From contig NZ_JACSQA010000001.1 in assembly GCF_014836845.1 (NCBI RefSeq), forward strand, positions 124,001 to 188,000: a stretch of DNA of 64,000 nucleotides, written 5' to 3'. Below the pieces are notes generated by a model. It was not told the DNA's origin, searched no databases, and saw only the letters and a list, made by a program, of their open reading frames with translations. Every line of letters begins with the position of its first letter. The stretch's first letter is position 1. A program made the position numbers and the translations under genes. This DNA is from Ureibacillus galli. GTDB lineage: Bacteria; Bacillota; Bacilli; Bacillales_A; Planococcaceae. This document shows positions 54,834 through 63,229 of this stretch, piece by piece.

Positions 54834-56027
54834 TTAGTCTTGCCATTTTGATTTTACGAATTGATCGATACGTCGAACCGCTTCTTCTAATAATTCTAAA
54901 GAAGTCGCGTAACTTAAACGGATCGTTGTAGGTACGCCGAAACCTGAACCTGGAACTACTGCAACATTTGCTTCAGTTAAAAGTGCAGTGGCAAAATCAT
55001 CTACTGATTTGTATCCAGTTTTTTCAGCTGCTTCTGATACATCTGGTAAGAAGTAGAATGCACCTTGAGGTTTCACGACACGGAAGCCGGGGATTGCATT
55101 TAATTTCGGATAAATTGTTTCTAAGCGTGCTTCAAAGGCTCTTCTCATTTCTTCAACAGAATCTTGCGATCCATTGTATGCCTCAATCGTTGCATGTTGA
55201 GAAGTAGTTGTTGGATTAGATGTTGAATGGGATGCCAAATCAGCCATCGAATTAATTATTTGGGCATTTCCAGCAGCATATCCAATTCTCCAGCCAGTCA
55301 TCGAATGGGATTTCGCTACTCCATTTATAACGATAGTGCGCGACTTTACTTCTTCGGAAACTTGGGCAATTGAAAAATGTTCAAGTCCATTGTATAGAAG
55401 TTTTTCATAAATTTCATCCGATACGATTAATATATCTTTTTCTACTGCTACTGCAGCTATTTCCGCTAATTCTTCTCGAGTATAAACCATACCAGAAGGA
55501 TTGCTAGGTGAGTTGATAATCACGGCTTTTGTTTTGTCAGTTATTGTTTCACGTAATTGAGATGCTGTAATTTTATAATTTTGTTCACTAGTACTTTCAA
55601 TATAAACCGGTACTCCACCTGCTAATTTGACTTGTTCAGGATAAGAAACCCAATATGGAATTGGAATAATGACTTCATCACCTTCATTCAAGATGACTTG
55701 GAATAAAGTATAAAGAACATGTTTTGCCCCAACACCAACAAGAATCTCATTCGGTTTGTATTCCAGTTTGTTGTCTCGTGCTAATTTTTCAATTATTGCT
55801 TGTTTTAACGCGGGAAGTCCACCAGCTGGAGTATATTTCGTATGACCGTCATACATTGATTTTGCAGCCGCATCAAGAATGTTTTTAGGTGTATTAAAAT
55901 CCGGTTCTCCCGCTCCTAAACCAATCACATCGATTCCTTGTGATTTTAATTCTTTTGCTTTTGCCGTAATCGCTAAAGTTGCTGATGGTGTTAGAGTTTT
56001 TACACGATTGGCTAATAATTCTTTCAT
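54834..56027 (-). CDS. aspB: Aspartate aminotransferase AspB
   Basis: A 397-residue fold-type I PLP aminotransferase, class I. GLGAGEPDFNTPKNI binds the substrate, NSPSNPSGMVYTREEL and VSDEIYEKLLY position the cofactor, and the Schiff-base Lys is in NGVAKSHSMTGWRIGYAAG. It exchanges aspartate/oxaloacetate with glutamate/2-oxoglutarate; aspartate is also the substrate of PanD. I use ATG 56027 rather than the preceding TTG. Confidence 0.94.
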   Translation of the reverse strand: MKELLANRVKTLTPSATLAITAKAKELKSQGIDVIGLGAGEPDFNTPKNILDAAAKSMYDGHTKYTPAGGLPALKQAIIEKLARDNKLEYKPNEILVGVGAKHVLYTLFQVILNEGDEVIIPIPYWVSYPEQVKLAGGVPVYIESTSEQNYKITASQLRETITDKTKAVIINSPSNPSGMVYTREELAEIAAVAVEKDILIVSDEIYEKLLYNGLEHFSIAQVSEEVKSRTIVINGVAKSHSMTGWRIGYAAGNAQIINSMADLASHSTSNPTTTSQHATIEAYNGSQDSVEEMRRAFEARLETIYPKLNAIPGFRVVKPQGAFYFLPDVSEAAEKTGYKSVDDFATALLTEANVAVVPGSGFGVPTTIRLSYATSLELLEEAVRRIDQFVKSKWQD

Positions 56028-56042
56028 CAAAAATCTTCTCCT

Positions 56043-56525
56043 CTACAAGTTCAAAATACGTTTCCACCATTGTCCGTCTTCAAATAAAATATAGACATAA
56101 TTCAGTTTATCCGATTTGTTTTTATAAGTAATTTCCCAAACAGGACCAACTTCTTCATAGCCTAATTTTGTATGAAGTATTTCTTTTACTTCCTCTTCTT
56201 TACTGAGAACAGACAAAGCTTGCTCTTCAGAAATACCGTCTTTTAAGTTTACTTCCTGAATTGCTTTCTCTTCTAAATTAATAGGAACAAATAGTGCCTT
56301 TTTGTTACCGTCCTTATCTTCACCGAATACGGTAACGTATGGTTTATTACCATTATAAACATATGAGTCCGATACAGCAGCTAGTGTGTCAGAAGATAAT
56401 GCTAATTCTTCTGCTTTCTTTTCAATTTCATTAAATGGTGCATCAGATTTCCAAATTACGAGAACCGAAATGACAAGTGCCAAAGATAGAATAAAAACGG
56501 AAATGAAAATTATCCAGTTCTTCAT
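56043..56525 (-). CDS. ypmB: YpmB-like membrane-anchored PepSY-type protein
   Basis: A 160-residue protein with one N-terminal membrane segment (WIIFISVFILSLALVISVLVIW) and an extracytoplasmic region resembling the DUF5590/PepSY-like fold, with KDGISEEQALSVLSKEEEVKEIL near residue 95 and PVWEITYKNKS. Its place between dinG and aspB matches B. subtilis ypmB. Function unknown. The stop is 16 bases from the aspB start, so they are likely co-transcribed. Confidence 0.87.
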   Translation of the reverse strand: MKNWIIFISVFILSLALVISVLVIWKSDAPFNEIEKKAEELALSSDTLAAVSDSYVYNGNKPYVTVFGEDKDGNKKALFVPINLEEKAIQEVNLKDGISEEQALSVLSKEEEVKEILHTKLGYEEVGPVWEITYKNKSDKLNYVYILFEDGQWWKRILNL

Positions 56526-56555
56526 CGAATCACCTTCGAAGTTTGTACATTTTTA

Positions 56556-59369
56556 TTATTCATTTTTGTCAACCTGCTTTCTTTTCCCATCTTTGTTATT
56601 ATACCAATGTTCTATCTCTAAAACCATATCTTGTAGAGGTAGTTTAGTAACAGAAATTTGCGGTAATGCACGTAAAAATTCTACTCCATACGATTTTGTT
56701 TCAATACGTCTGTCTAATACAACAAATACGCCCTTATCTTGCGAAGCTCTTATGAGTCTACCGAAACCTTGTTTAAATCGTAGGATCGCTTCCGGCAATG
56801 ATAACTCAGTAAAAGCATTTCGTCCTTGTTGCTGAAGGCTAATCGATTTCGCTTTAAAAGTTGGTTCTTCTGGTGCAGAAAATGGTAAGCGGACAATAAC
56901 AACGGATGAAAGACCATCCCCTGGAACATCTACGCCTTCCCAGAAGCTATTCGTGCCAAATAAGACAGAATGACTAAACTTTTGGAACGACTTTAGTAAC
57001 CGCATACGACTACCACTTGTCACTCCTTGGGCGAAAAGCATGTAGTCATAGAGTAATTCACTTTCTTGAATCAACTCCACCGTCTTCTTCAACATATCTT
57101 GTGAAGTAAATAGGACAAAACATCTACCTTCTGTAGAGCGGACAATTCTTGTAATAGCTAAAGCAACCGATTCAATATAATCTGTTTGGGATACCGCTTG
57201 AATATCCGGCATATCGTTTACAACATAAGCTTTAGCCCCTTTATAATAATCCGCAGGCGCTTGTAGAACGACCATCGGCACCTTTTCATCAATTCCTAAT
57301 TGGTTCGCAATAAAGCGCTCGTTCTTTGGCACCGTTAAAGTTCCAGAAGTCCAAATAACAGCCGCACTCTTTCGTATAGACTTGAATAACTGTTGAATGG
57401 TTGCTGTAATACTGATTGGTTTCTTTAACACACGAATACTACCCGGTAAATTTCTCCGATCTATTTCAATCCACGCTGTATAATCTTCATCCGTCTGTAT
57501 GAAAATTTCATCCCATTCATTTGCTTTCATCTTGTACTCACGGACGAAAAAGTCCCATTGTTCAAGTATTAATTGATGTTCTGGAGCAATTTGTTCGATA
57601 TCCTTTTTAAAGAGATTACTTATTTGCTCTGCTAAATCAATCCACCCTTGCATTGCAGCGGAAAAGGCATGCATCGTCTCCCGATTCGTCAAGACATTTT
57701 GTAAAAAAGCGATTTGCTTTGATTCGAACTTAGAAGGTAATGACGTTTTCTTCATATGATAAAGTATTTCTTGCATCGCTTTATCGAATAATTCGACCAT
57801 TTGCATAAATTTTTTCTCTAATTGTTGGAAATAAATAAATGGAACCCTTTGTTTTTTTAATGCAATTTTTTGAAAGATAGAAAATAGTTGATGATCAGAA
57901 GAGTAGCCAATTTGACCAAATAAATATTTCCAATTCGTATAGGAAAAGATTGCTTGATCCCGTTGAACAGCAGCTTGAACAAATTGATGAGCTTCATCGA
58001 TTATCCAAGCATCAATTTGATTAAAAACAGGTTCATGGCGAACTAGATCTGCTAATAGCATCGAATGGTTTGTAATAATTAAATCTGCTTTTTCACTTTC
58101 TTGTATCGCTCGATCATAATAATCAAAAGGCTGTTTTTTGTTGTGATATTCAGCATTTTTGCGGATTTTATCGATAAACAGCTGACCTCCACCGGAACAA
58201 TTTAATTCCGATAAATCTCCTGTTTCAGTCTTTGATAACCACACGAGCACTTGAAGGATTGTTAATGTTTCATCATAGGATAAATCATTGCTTTTCATTA
58301 GTTGCTCAAACACAACTACATCTACATAGTTTTTCCGACCCTTCAATAACGTGACGTTAATTGGACAACCAAGAATTTTTTCCACTTTTGGAATTTCATT
58401 GCTTAATAACTGTTCTAGTAAATACGTCGTATAAGTGCTGATACAGATTTTCCGATGATTTTGTTTCGCATATATGATTGAAGGGATTAAATAGCCAATT
58501 GTTTTCCCAATTCCCGTAGATGCCTCAATCATCACTTCAGATTTGTTATTTAAATTTTCCCATATTATATCCATCATTTGATATTGCTTCGGTCGTTCTT
58601 CAAAATGCGACAATGTTTTTTTAAATAAAGTACTTTTTTCCTCGCTTGTTTTAGGAAAATCCATTTGGTGATGAACTTTCTTATTCGTGAAGAACGGTTT
58701 TTTTAACGCTAACTTTTTATAGTAAATAAAATCATCCTCGTTCGAGACACTGCTTCGACGGATTTGCAACGCTTCAAAAAACAATTGGGATAAATTTGAT
58801 TTCAATCGAAAAGATTTTTTATGCATTTGTTCTAATGTCGATAGAGGCAAATTTAATAGCTCTTCCCAACACTTTTTTAATAGAAAGGCACACGCTTTCG
58901 CATCGTCATCTGCACGATGTGCATTATCTAACGGAATATTTAATTCTGCTGCTAAATCTCCTAATTTGTAGCTTAAAGCAGAAGGAAATAAAATTTTTGC
59001 CAACTCAACGGTATCAATTTTCTTTCCATGCCATTTCGGCAATCCTACCCGTTTAAACTCTCCTTGTAAAAAAGAAAGATCAAAATCCGTATTATGGGCA
59101 ACAAAAATAGCATCTTGTATCAATTCGTATATTGTATCTGCATGGGCCTCGAAAGGTAGTGCATCTTTTACGTCTTCATCTGTAATGTTTGTTAAATCTT
59201 GAATAAATAAAGGGATTGATTTCCCAGGGTGAATGAATGATGTAAAAGTCTTCTCAATACACCAATCTTTCATAATTACAATTGCTATTTGAATCATTCG
59301 GTCCCCATTTGACTGGGAATGTCCTGTTGTCTCGATATCCACAATTGCATATTTCTGACTTTCCATCAT
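56556..59369 (-). CDS. dinG: DinG-family helicase with N-terminal 3'-5' exonuclease domain
   Basis: A 937-residue two-part protein. Residues 5-170 form a DEDDh exonuclease (AIVDIETTGHSQSNGDRMIQIAIV; FVAHNTDFDLSFLQGEF; NAHRADDDAKACAFLL). Residues 240-920 form an XPD-type helicase with Walker A ASTGIGKTIGYLIP and DEAH box IIDEAHQFVQAA. No Fe-S Cys cluster is evident between them, as in Gram-positive DinG proteins shown to act mainly as nucleases. It heads the conserved dinG-ypmB-aspB-asnS block. Confidence 0.94.
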   Translation of the reverse strand: MMESQKYAIVDIETTGHSQSNGDRMIQIAIVIMKDWCIEKTFTSFIHPGKSIPLFIQDLTNITDEDVKDALPFEAHADTIYELIQDAIFVAHNTDFDLSFLQGEFKRVGLPKWHGKKIDTVELAKILFPSALSYKLGDLAAELNIPLDNAHRADDDAKACAFLLKKCWEELLNLPLSTLEQMHKKSFRLKSNLSQLFFEALQIRRSSVSNEDDFIYYKKLALKKPFFTNKKVHHQMDFPKTSEEKSTLFKKTLSHFEERPKQYQMMDIIWENLNNKSEVMIEASTGIGKTIGYLIPSIIYAKQNHRKICISTYTTYLLEQLLSNEIPKVEKILGCPINVTLLKGRKNYVDVVVFEQLMKSNDLSYDETLTILQVLVWLSKTETGDLSELNCSGGGQLFIDKIRKNAEYHNKKQPFDYYDRAIQESEKADLIITNHSMLLADLVRHEPVFNQIDAWIIDEAHQFVQAAVQRDQAIFSYTNWKYLFGQIGYSSDHQLFSIFQKIALKKQRVPFIYFQQLEKKFMQMVELFDKAMQEILYHMKKTSLPSKFESKQIAFLQNVLTNRETMHAFSAAMQGWIDLAEQISNLFKKDIEQIAPEHQLILEQWDFFVREYKMKANEWDEIFIQTDEDYTAWIEIDRRNLPGSIRVLKKPISITATIQQLFKSIRKSAAVIWTSGTLTVPKNERFIANQLGIDEKVPMVVLQAPADYYKGAKAYVVNDMPDIQAVSQTDYIESVALAITRIVRSTEGRCFVLFTSQDMLKKTVELIQESELLYDYMLFAQGVTSGSRMRLLKSFQKFSHSVLFGTNSFWEGVDVPGDGLSSVVIVRLPFSAPEEPTFKAKSISLQQQGRNAFTELSLPEAILRFKQGFGRLIRASQDKGVFVVLDRRIETKSYGVEFLRALPQISVTKLPLQDMVLEIEHWYNNKDGKRKQVDKNE

Positions 59370-59513
59370 TTTCTCAACTCACTATTTAAGTAATTATAAG
59401 CGAATTTTATCATATGTACTGTCAACGGTCATGTTATTGTAATACAGAAACAAAAAAAACTCAAAAGTCACATAGACCTTTGAGACAAATTGTTCATTTT
59501 TTAATTTTATTGG
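59370..59513. other. Intergenic region upstream of dinG
   Basis: First part of a 303-base gap between dinG and panD. It presumably contains the dinG promoter; no clear element was identified. The remainder of the gap holds two tandem hairpins. Confidence 0.4.
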
Positions 59514-59546
59514 ATATAAAAAGAGCAGGGGCTCATCTCCCTGCTC
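59514..59546 (-). terminator. Second tandem terminator after panD
   Basis: GAGCAGGG/CCCTGCTC eight-base-pair stem followed on the minus strand by TTTTTATATCC. Confidence 0.8.
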
Positions 59547-59593
59547 ATAAAAACAAAGTACTCCGACAAATCCGTGTCGTAATGAGTACTTTG
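59547..59593 (-). terminator. First tandem terminator after panD, with a two-part stem
   Basis: CAAAGTACTC/GAGTACTTTG outer stem (ten base pairs) enclosing CGACA/TGTCG, followed on the minus strand by TTTTTAT. Confidence 0.75.
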
Positions 59594-59672
59594 ATTGTAA
59601 AGTAAAAACTTTACTAGGTTTGGCACCTTCTTTATATTCTATACCATACCGAATAGAAAAACAAGGAATTTT

Positions 59673-60056
59673 TTATTTTACCGTAGCTTCCGGTTCATAA
59701 GAAATCATTTCTTTTATCGTATTATTTTCTCCCATAATCGCAACTGTTGGCTGATGATCCTTTGCTTCATCATTTGTTACATAAACATAAGAAATGATAA
59801 TGACAATATCGCCCTTTTGAACGAGTCTGGCAGCAGCACCGTTTACACAAATCACTCCACTTCCACGTTCACCTGCGATAATATAAGTTTCAAAACGGGC
59901 TCCGTTATTATTATTCACAACATGAACCTTTTCATTCGGAAGCATACCAACCGCATCAAGAATGTCTTCATCAATTGTAATAGAGCCCACATAATTTAAA
60001 TCGGCTTGTGTAACTTGTGCCCGATGGATTTTACTATTCATCATCATTCTAAACAT
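59673..60056 (-). CDS. panD: Aspartate 1-decarboxylase PanD
   Basis: A 127-residue pyruvoyl enzyme making beta-alanine from aspartate. Self-cleavage occurs at Gly 24-Ser 25 in NYVGSITID, generating the pyruvoyl group; [15 protein letters not shown] near residue 72 lines the active site. It overlaps the end of panC by eight bases behind AAAGGGG and closes the panBCD operon, followed by two tandem hairpins. Confidence 0.96.
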   Translation of the reverse strand: MFRMMMNSKIHRAQVTQADLNYVGSITIDEDILDAVGMLPNEKVHVVNNNNGARFETYIIAGERGSGVICVNGAAARLVQKGDIVIIISYVYVTNDEAKDHQPTVAIMGENNTIKEMISYEPEATVK

Positions 60057-60912
60057 TTGTTGTTTCCCCTTTTATAGAAAAAATAATATTATCAATGAGT
60101 CGTGTTTTACCGATATAGACTGCTGTTGCTAGTAAAAACTCCTTTGTGTCTTCGTTAACTGGTTGTAGATCTGGATATGATAACAACTCTAAATAATCAA
60201 TTGTTCCGGATGTTTTACGCATCATATGTGTTGTTGCTTCATTGAGCGCATTTTTTACATCTCTAGAAGAGAGAAAGGTTTCTTTCGCTATTTGTAATGC
60301 TTCATAGATAGCTGGTGCTTCTTCCCTCTCTCGTTTTGATAAATATACATTTCGAGAAGATTTGGCCAAACCGTCTTCTTCCCGTACAATCGGAACGGTC
60401 CGAATTTCAAGAGGAAAATTATAATCCCTTACTAACGTTTGAACGATTGCGACTTGTTGGGCATCTTTTTGCCCGAAGTATGCACGATCTGGTTCAGCTA
60501 AATGGAACAACTTTGTTACGACTTGTAGTACACCATTAAAATGCCCTGGTCGGGATGCTCCACATAAAATTTCCGATTGTCTACCTGCATGGATAGAAAT
60601 TCCCCCATCTGACGGATACATTTCTTCGACTGATGGGGCAAAAATGACATGAACTCCTGCAGATTTCGCTAATCTTTTGTCTCGTTCTAAATCTCTAGGA
60701 TACGATTGAAAATCTTCATTTGGACCAAACTGGGTTGGATTGACAAAAATACTCATAATGACTAGATCATTTTCAACTCGGGCTGCCTTTGCCAAAGTCA
60801 AATGCCCTTCATGCAAGTAACCCATTGTAGGCACTAGCCCAATCGTTTTCCCTTCCCCTTTTACCCGTTCTACTATCGATTTTAATTGGGCAATTTTCGT
60901 TACAACTTCCAT
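60049..60912 (-). CDS. panC: Pantothenate synthetase PanC
   Basis: A 287-residue ATP-dependent ligase joining pantoate and beta-alanine. [18 protein letters not shown] contains the HxGH nucleotide motif, [13 protein letters not shown] contacts pantoate, [14 protein letters not shown] and [12 protein letters not shown] (KSSRN, the KMSKS equivalent) complete the site. The start overlaps the panB stop by one base (TAATG), so translation is coupled. Confidence 0.96.
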   Translation of the reverse strand: MEVVTKIAQLKSIVERVKGEGKTIGLVPTMGYLHEGHLTLAKAARVENDLVIMSIFVNPTQFGPNEDFQSYPRDLERDKRLAKSAGVHVIFAPSVEEMYPSDGGISIHAGRQSEILCGASRPGHFNGVLQVVTKLFHLAEPDRAYFGQKDAQQVAIVQTLVRDYNFPLEIRTVPIVREEDGLAKSSRNVYLSKREREEAPAIYEALQIAKETFLSSRDVKNALNEATTHMMRKTSGTIDYLELLSYPDLQPVNEDTKEFLLATAVYIGKTRLIDNIIFSIKGETTNV

Positions 60913-61748
60913 TACTTGACGCCCCCATAAATTTGCGATAATTCCTCTTCCTTCATCGTAAAGCTATGGGCGACGGTCGGAAACGAACCATCTTTAACAG
61001 CTTTTGTATAAGCTTTGATTCCTTTCTCAACTTCATCGCCTACGAATGCAAAACTTTCAACAAATTTAGGAATATGATGTTTTCCGTAACGTAATAAGTC
61101 ATGATGTACGAGCACTTGCCCATCAGCAGCAGGACCTGCACCAATGCCGATTGTTGGAATCGTCAACTCTTTTGAAACCGACTCTGTTAATTGATGTGGA
61201 ATACACTCCAGAACGACTGCACATGCACCAGCAGCCTCACAATCTTGCGCTTCTTGCATTAACTTTAACGCTTGCTCCGCTGTTTTTCCTTGTACTTTAT
61301 AGCCACCAAGTACACCTACTAGCTGAGGTTGTAATCCTAGATGGGCAACTACTGGTATACCGATACCCGTTAATTTTTCGATAACTTTCGTCACGTCACC
61401 AGCGCCTTCTAGTTTTAACGCATCTGCTCCCGTTTCTTGCATCATTTTCACCGCTGTTTTTAACGTTTCGTTCACATCACCGTGGTAAGATCCAAAGGGC
61501 ATATCCACTACAACAAAGGTATTTGGAGCGCCACGGCGAACCGCCTTTGCATGATGAATCATATCTTCCACCGTCACAGGAATGGTAGAATCATAACCTA
61601 GTACCACCATACCTAAAGAATCCCCTACTAATATCATGTCGACTTCAGCTTCTTCTGAAAACTTGGCAGATGGGTAATCATATGCCGTAATCATCGCAAT
61701 TTTTTCACCTTGTGATTTCATTTTCAAAAAATCACTCGTACTTTTCAT
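60912..61748 (-). CDS. panB: Ketopantoate hydroxymethyltransferase PanB
   Basis: A 278-residue TIM-barrel enzyme that adds a one-carbon unit from methylene-tetrahydrofolate to 2-oxoisovalerate. [33 protein letters not shown] holds metal ligands; DALKLEGAG and HLGLQPQ are typical, and [18 protein letters not shown] lies near residue 200. Start at ATG 61748 behind AAAGGAGGAG; the longer frame to 61784 is an artefact. It is the first gene of panBCD and has an unusually structured upstream region. Confidence 0.96.
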   Translation of the reverse strand: MKSTSDFLKMKSQGEKIAMITAYDYPSAKFSEEAEVDMILVGDSLGMVVLGYDSTIPVTVEDMIHHAKAVRRGAPNTFVVVDMPFGSYHGDVNETLKTAVKMMQETGADALKLEGAGDVTKVIEKLTGIGIPVVAHLGLQPQLVGVLGGYKVQGKTAEQALKLMQEAQDCEAAGACAVVLECIPHQLTESVSKELTIPTIGIGAGPAADGQVLVHHDLLRYGKHHIPKFVESFAFVGDEVEKGIKAYTKAVKDGSFPTVAHSFTMKEEELSQIYGGVK

Positions 61749-61786
61749 TCCTTTTCTCCTCCTTTTTTTAAAAGAAGAAAACAACG

Positions 61787-61828
61787 AAAAACACTTTTGA
61801 ACGCCAAAAGCGGCGATACGATGTTTTT
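61787..61828 (-). other. Hairpin in the panB leader region
   Basis: AAAAACA/TGTTTTT outer arms enclose a CGCC/GGCG inner stem, followed on the minus strand by a T-rich run, about 40 bases before panB. It could be a weak terminator or attenuator if panB transcription starts upstream of it. Confidence 0.4.
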
Positions 61829-61865
61829 CTTATGCCAATAAAAGAATCAATGAAACTTTTATCAA

Positions 61866-61901
61866 CATAAAAATATCCCTCTGTCTTAAACGGACAGAAG
61901 G
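61866..61901 (-). terminator. Terminator-like hairpin upstream of panB
   Basis: CCTTCTGTC/GACAGAGGG stem with a seven-base loop, followed on the minus strand by ATATTTTT. It lies 260 bases beyond the birA terminator, with no gene between that it could obviously serve. Confidence 0.55.
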
Positions 61902-62161
61902 ATAGCGTGATCGATTTAAATACACCTAACTCACATCATTGTGATAGCTGTATTTTTATACTGATTTTGTGTGAATTTATACTCAATCAGTATAATTCAA
62001 TATGCTACGCATTGTTTTCTTCCGTCCCTGTCTTTTCAGATCAAGGCAGATCTTTTTTTCATGTTTCAAAAGGTTTTAAGGTACAGTTCTGGTAGGATAC
62101 TGTCCTTAACGTTACTATAACAAGTTTTCATGAAAAGGTATAGCGAAAATTCTAATTGAAA
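61902..62161. other. Intergenic region between birA and panB with inverted repeats
   Basis: Contains TTAAGG.CAGT/ACTG.CCTTAA (62076-62109), ATACTGA/TCAGTAT arms around 61960-62000 and a short AGATC/GATCT hairpin before a T7 run (62037-62060). A 62-codon plus-strand GTG frame (61907-62095) has a plausible AGAAGGA site but no protein-like features and is not called. Confidence 0.45.
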
Positions 62162-62210
62162 AAAATTAAAAACCTTATTTATAGTTGAACCATCCACTAC
62201 AAATAAGGTT
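62162..62210 (-). terminator. Terminator of birA
   Basis: AACCTTATTTGTAGT and ACTATAAATAAGGTT arms (one mismatch), followed on the minus strand by TTTTTAATTTTT, 36 bases after the birA stop. Confidence 0.85.
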
Positions 62211-62245
62211 ATCAAAAGGAAAACTTCTCTTTTTCCAAAATGAAT

Positions 62246-63229
62246 TTATTTTAATTCAATGTCTGCAGAGTAAACATTTTTTATTTCTCCCGTATCAGTT
62301 TGAATTTCTAATACACCCGATTCTGTAATACCAACTGCTTTACCTTCAATTACTTCCGTTAACGTTGTTGCTTTAATCCGTTTCCCAATTGTTCCAGAAG
62401 CTTCTTCCCATAGTTTTTTAATAGGAGCAAAACCTTCTTTTACATAAAGGTCACAATAATTCTCTAAATGATTTAAAATGGTGCCAACAAGTTCAGCCCT
62501 ATTAAGAGGTTTACTTTCTTCCAATCTTAAAGATGTTGCGATTGGATGAAGCTCCTCTGGAAAGTCAGAAAGCTGTTGATTTACATTAATGCCAATCCCT
62601 ATTAATAGAGATTGCACCCGATCCATTTCAGCAATCATTTCCGTTAATATCCCAGTACATTTTCGTCCATTAATTAAAATATCATTTGGCCATTTGATGT
62701 AAGGAGTAAATTGATTACAAAGAGATTTAATCGCATTCACTATTGAAACGGCAGCAACAAGTGTAAACTGAGGGGCTTGGTGGGGTAAAATATCTGGACG
62801 GATAATAATCGTCATCCAAATGCCTTTCCCTTTTGTCGACTCCCAAGGACGACTCATACGACCTTTCCCCAAAGTTTGAGTCTCAGCGATAACTAAAGTT
62901 CCATCCTTCGCACCATTCCGCGCTAATTCATGGGCGATTGTTTGGGTTGACGTGCACTCTTCCAAATAATGAATTGTTTGACCGAAGCGTTTTGTCGTTA
63001 AAAACGCATTTACTCTCGGCACATCTACTTTGTCAGGCTTCGTCATTAAAACGTATCCTTTTTTCTTTATCGTTTCAAATGTATAGCCTTCCTCTTGTAA
63101 CGTCTGTAAATGTTTCCAAATTGCCGTACGAGAAATACCTAATTCATCTGCCAATAATTGACCAGAAATTGGCTCACCATTAGCAGACAAAAAACGTTTT
63201 AATATTTCATCTTTGATCGTTAAAGTCAT
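62246..63229 (-). CDS. birA: Biotin-protein ligase and biotin repressor BirA
   Basis: A 327-residue bifunctional protein. The N-terminal winged helix (SGQLLADELGISRTAIWKHLQTLQEEGY) binds biotin operons. The ligase domain has GKGRMSRPWES (biotinyl-adenylate loop), WMTIIIRPD and IKWPNDILINGRKCTGIL, and ends in an SH3-like domain. It attaches biotin to acetyl-CoA and pyruvate carboxylases. Its start overlaps the 3' end of cca by 23 bases, so it is translated within the cca message. Confidence 0.96.
   Translation of the reverse strand: MTLTIKDEILKRFLSANGEPISGQLLADELGISRTAIWKHLQTLQEEGYTFETIKKKGYVLMTKPDKVDVPRVNAFLTTKRFGQTIHYLEECTSTQTIAHELARNGAKDGTLVIAETQTLGKGRMSRPWESTKGKGIWMTIIIRPDILPHQAPQFTLVAAVSIVNAIKSLCNQFTPYIKWPNDILINGRKCTGILTEMIAEMDRVQSLLIGIGINVNQQLSDFPEELHPIATSLRLEESKPLNRAELVGTILNHLENYCDLYVKEGFAPIKKLWEEASGTIGKRIKATTLTEVIEGKAVGITESGVLEIQTDTGEIKNVYSADIELK

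Noticed and set aside
61749-61784. Upstream ATG extension of panB
   Set aside because: The extension translates the ribosome binding site itself; the conserved protein begins at 61748.
61907-62095. 62-codon plus-strand GTG frame between birA and panB
   Set aside because: An AGAAGGA precedes it, but composition is Cys/Phe/Ser-rich and it overlaps inverted repeats; more likely non-coding.
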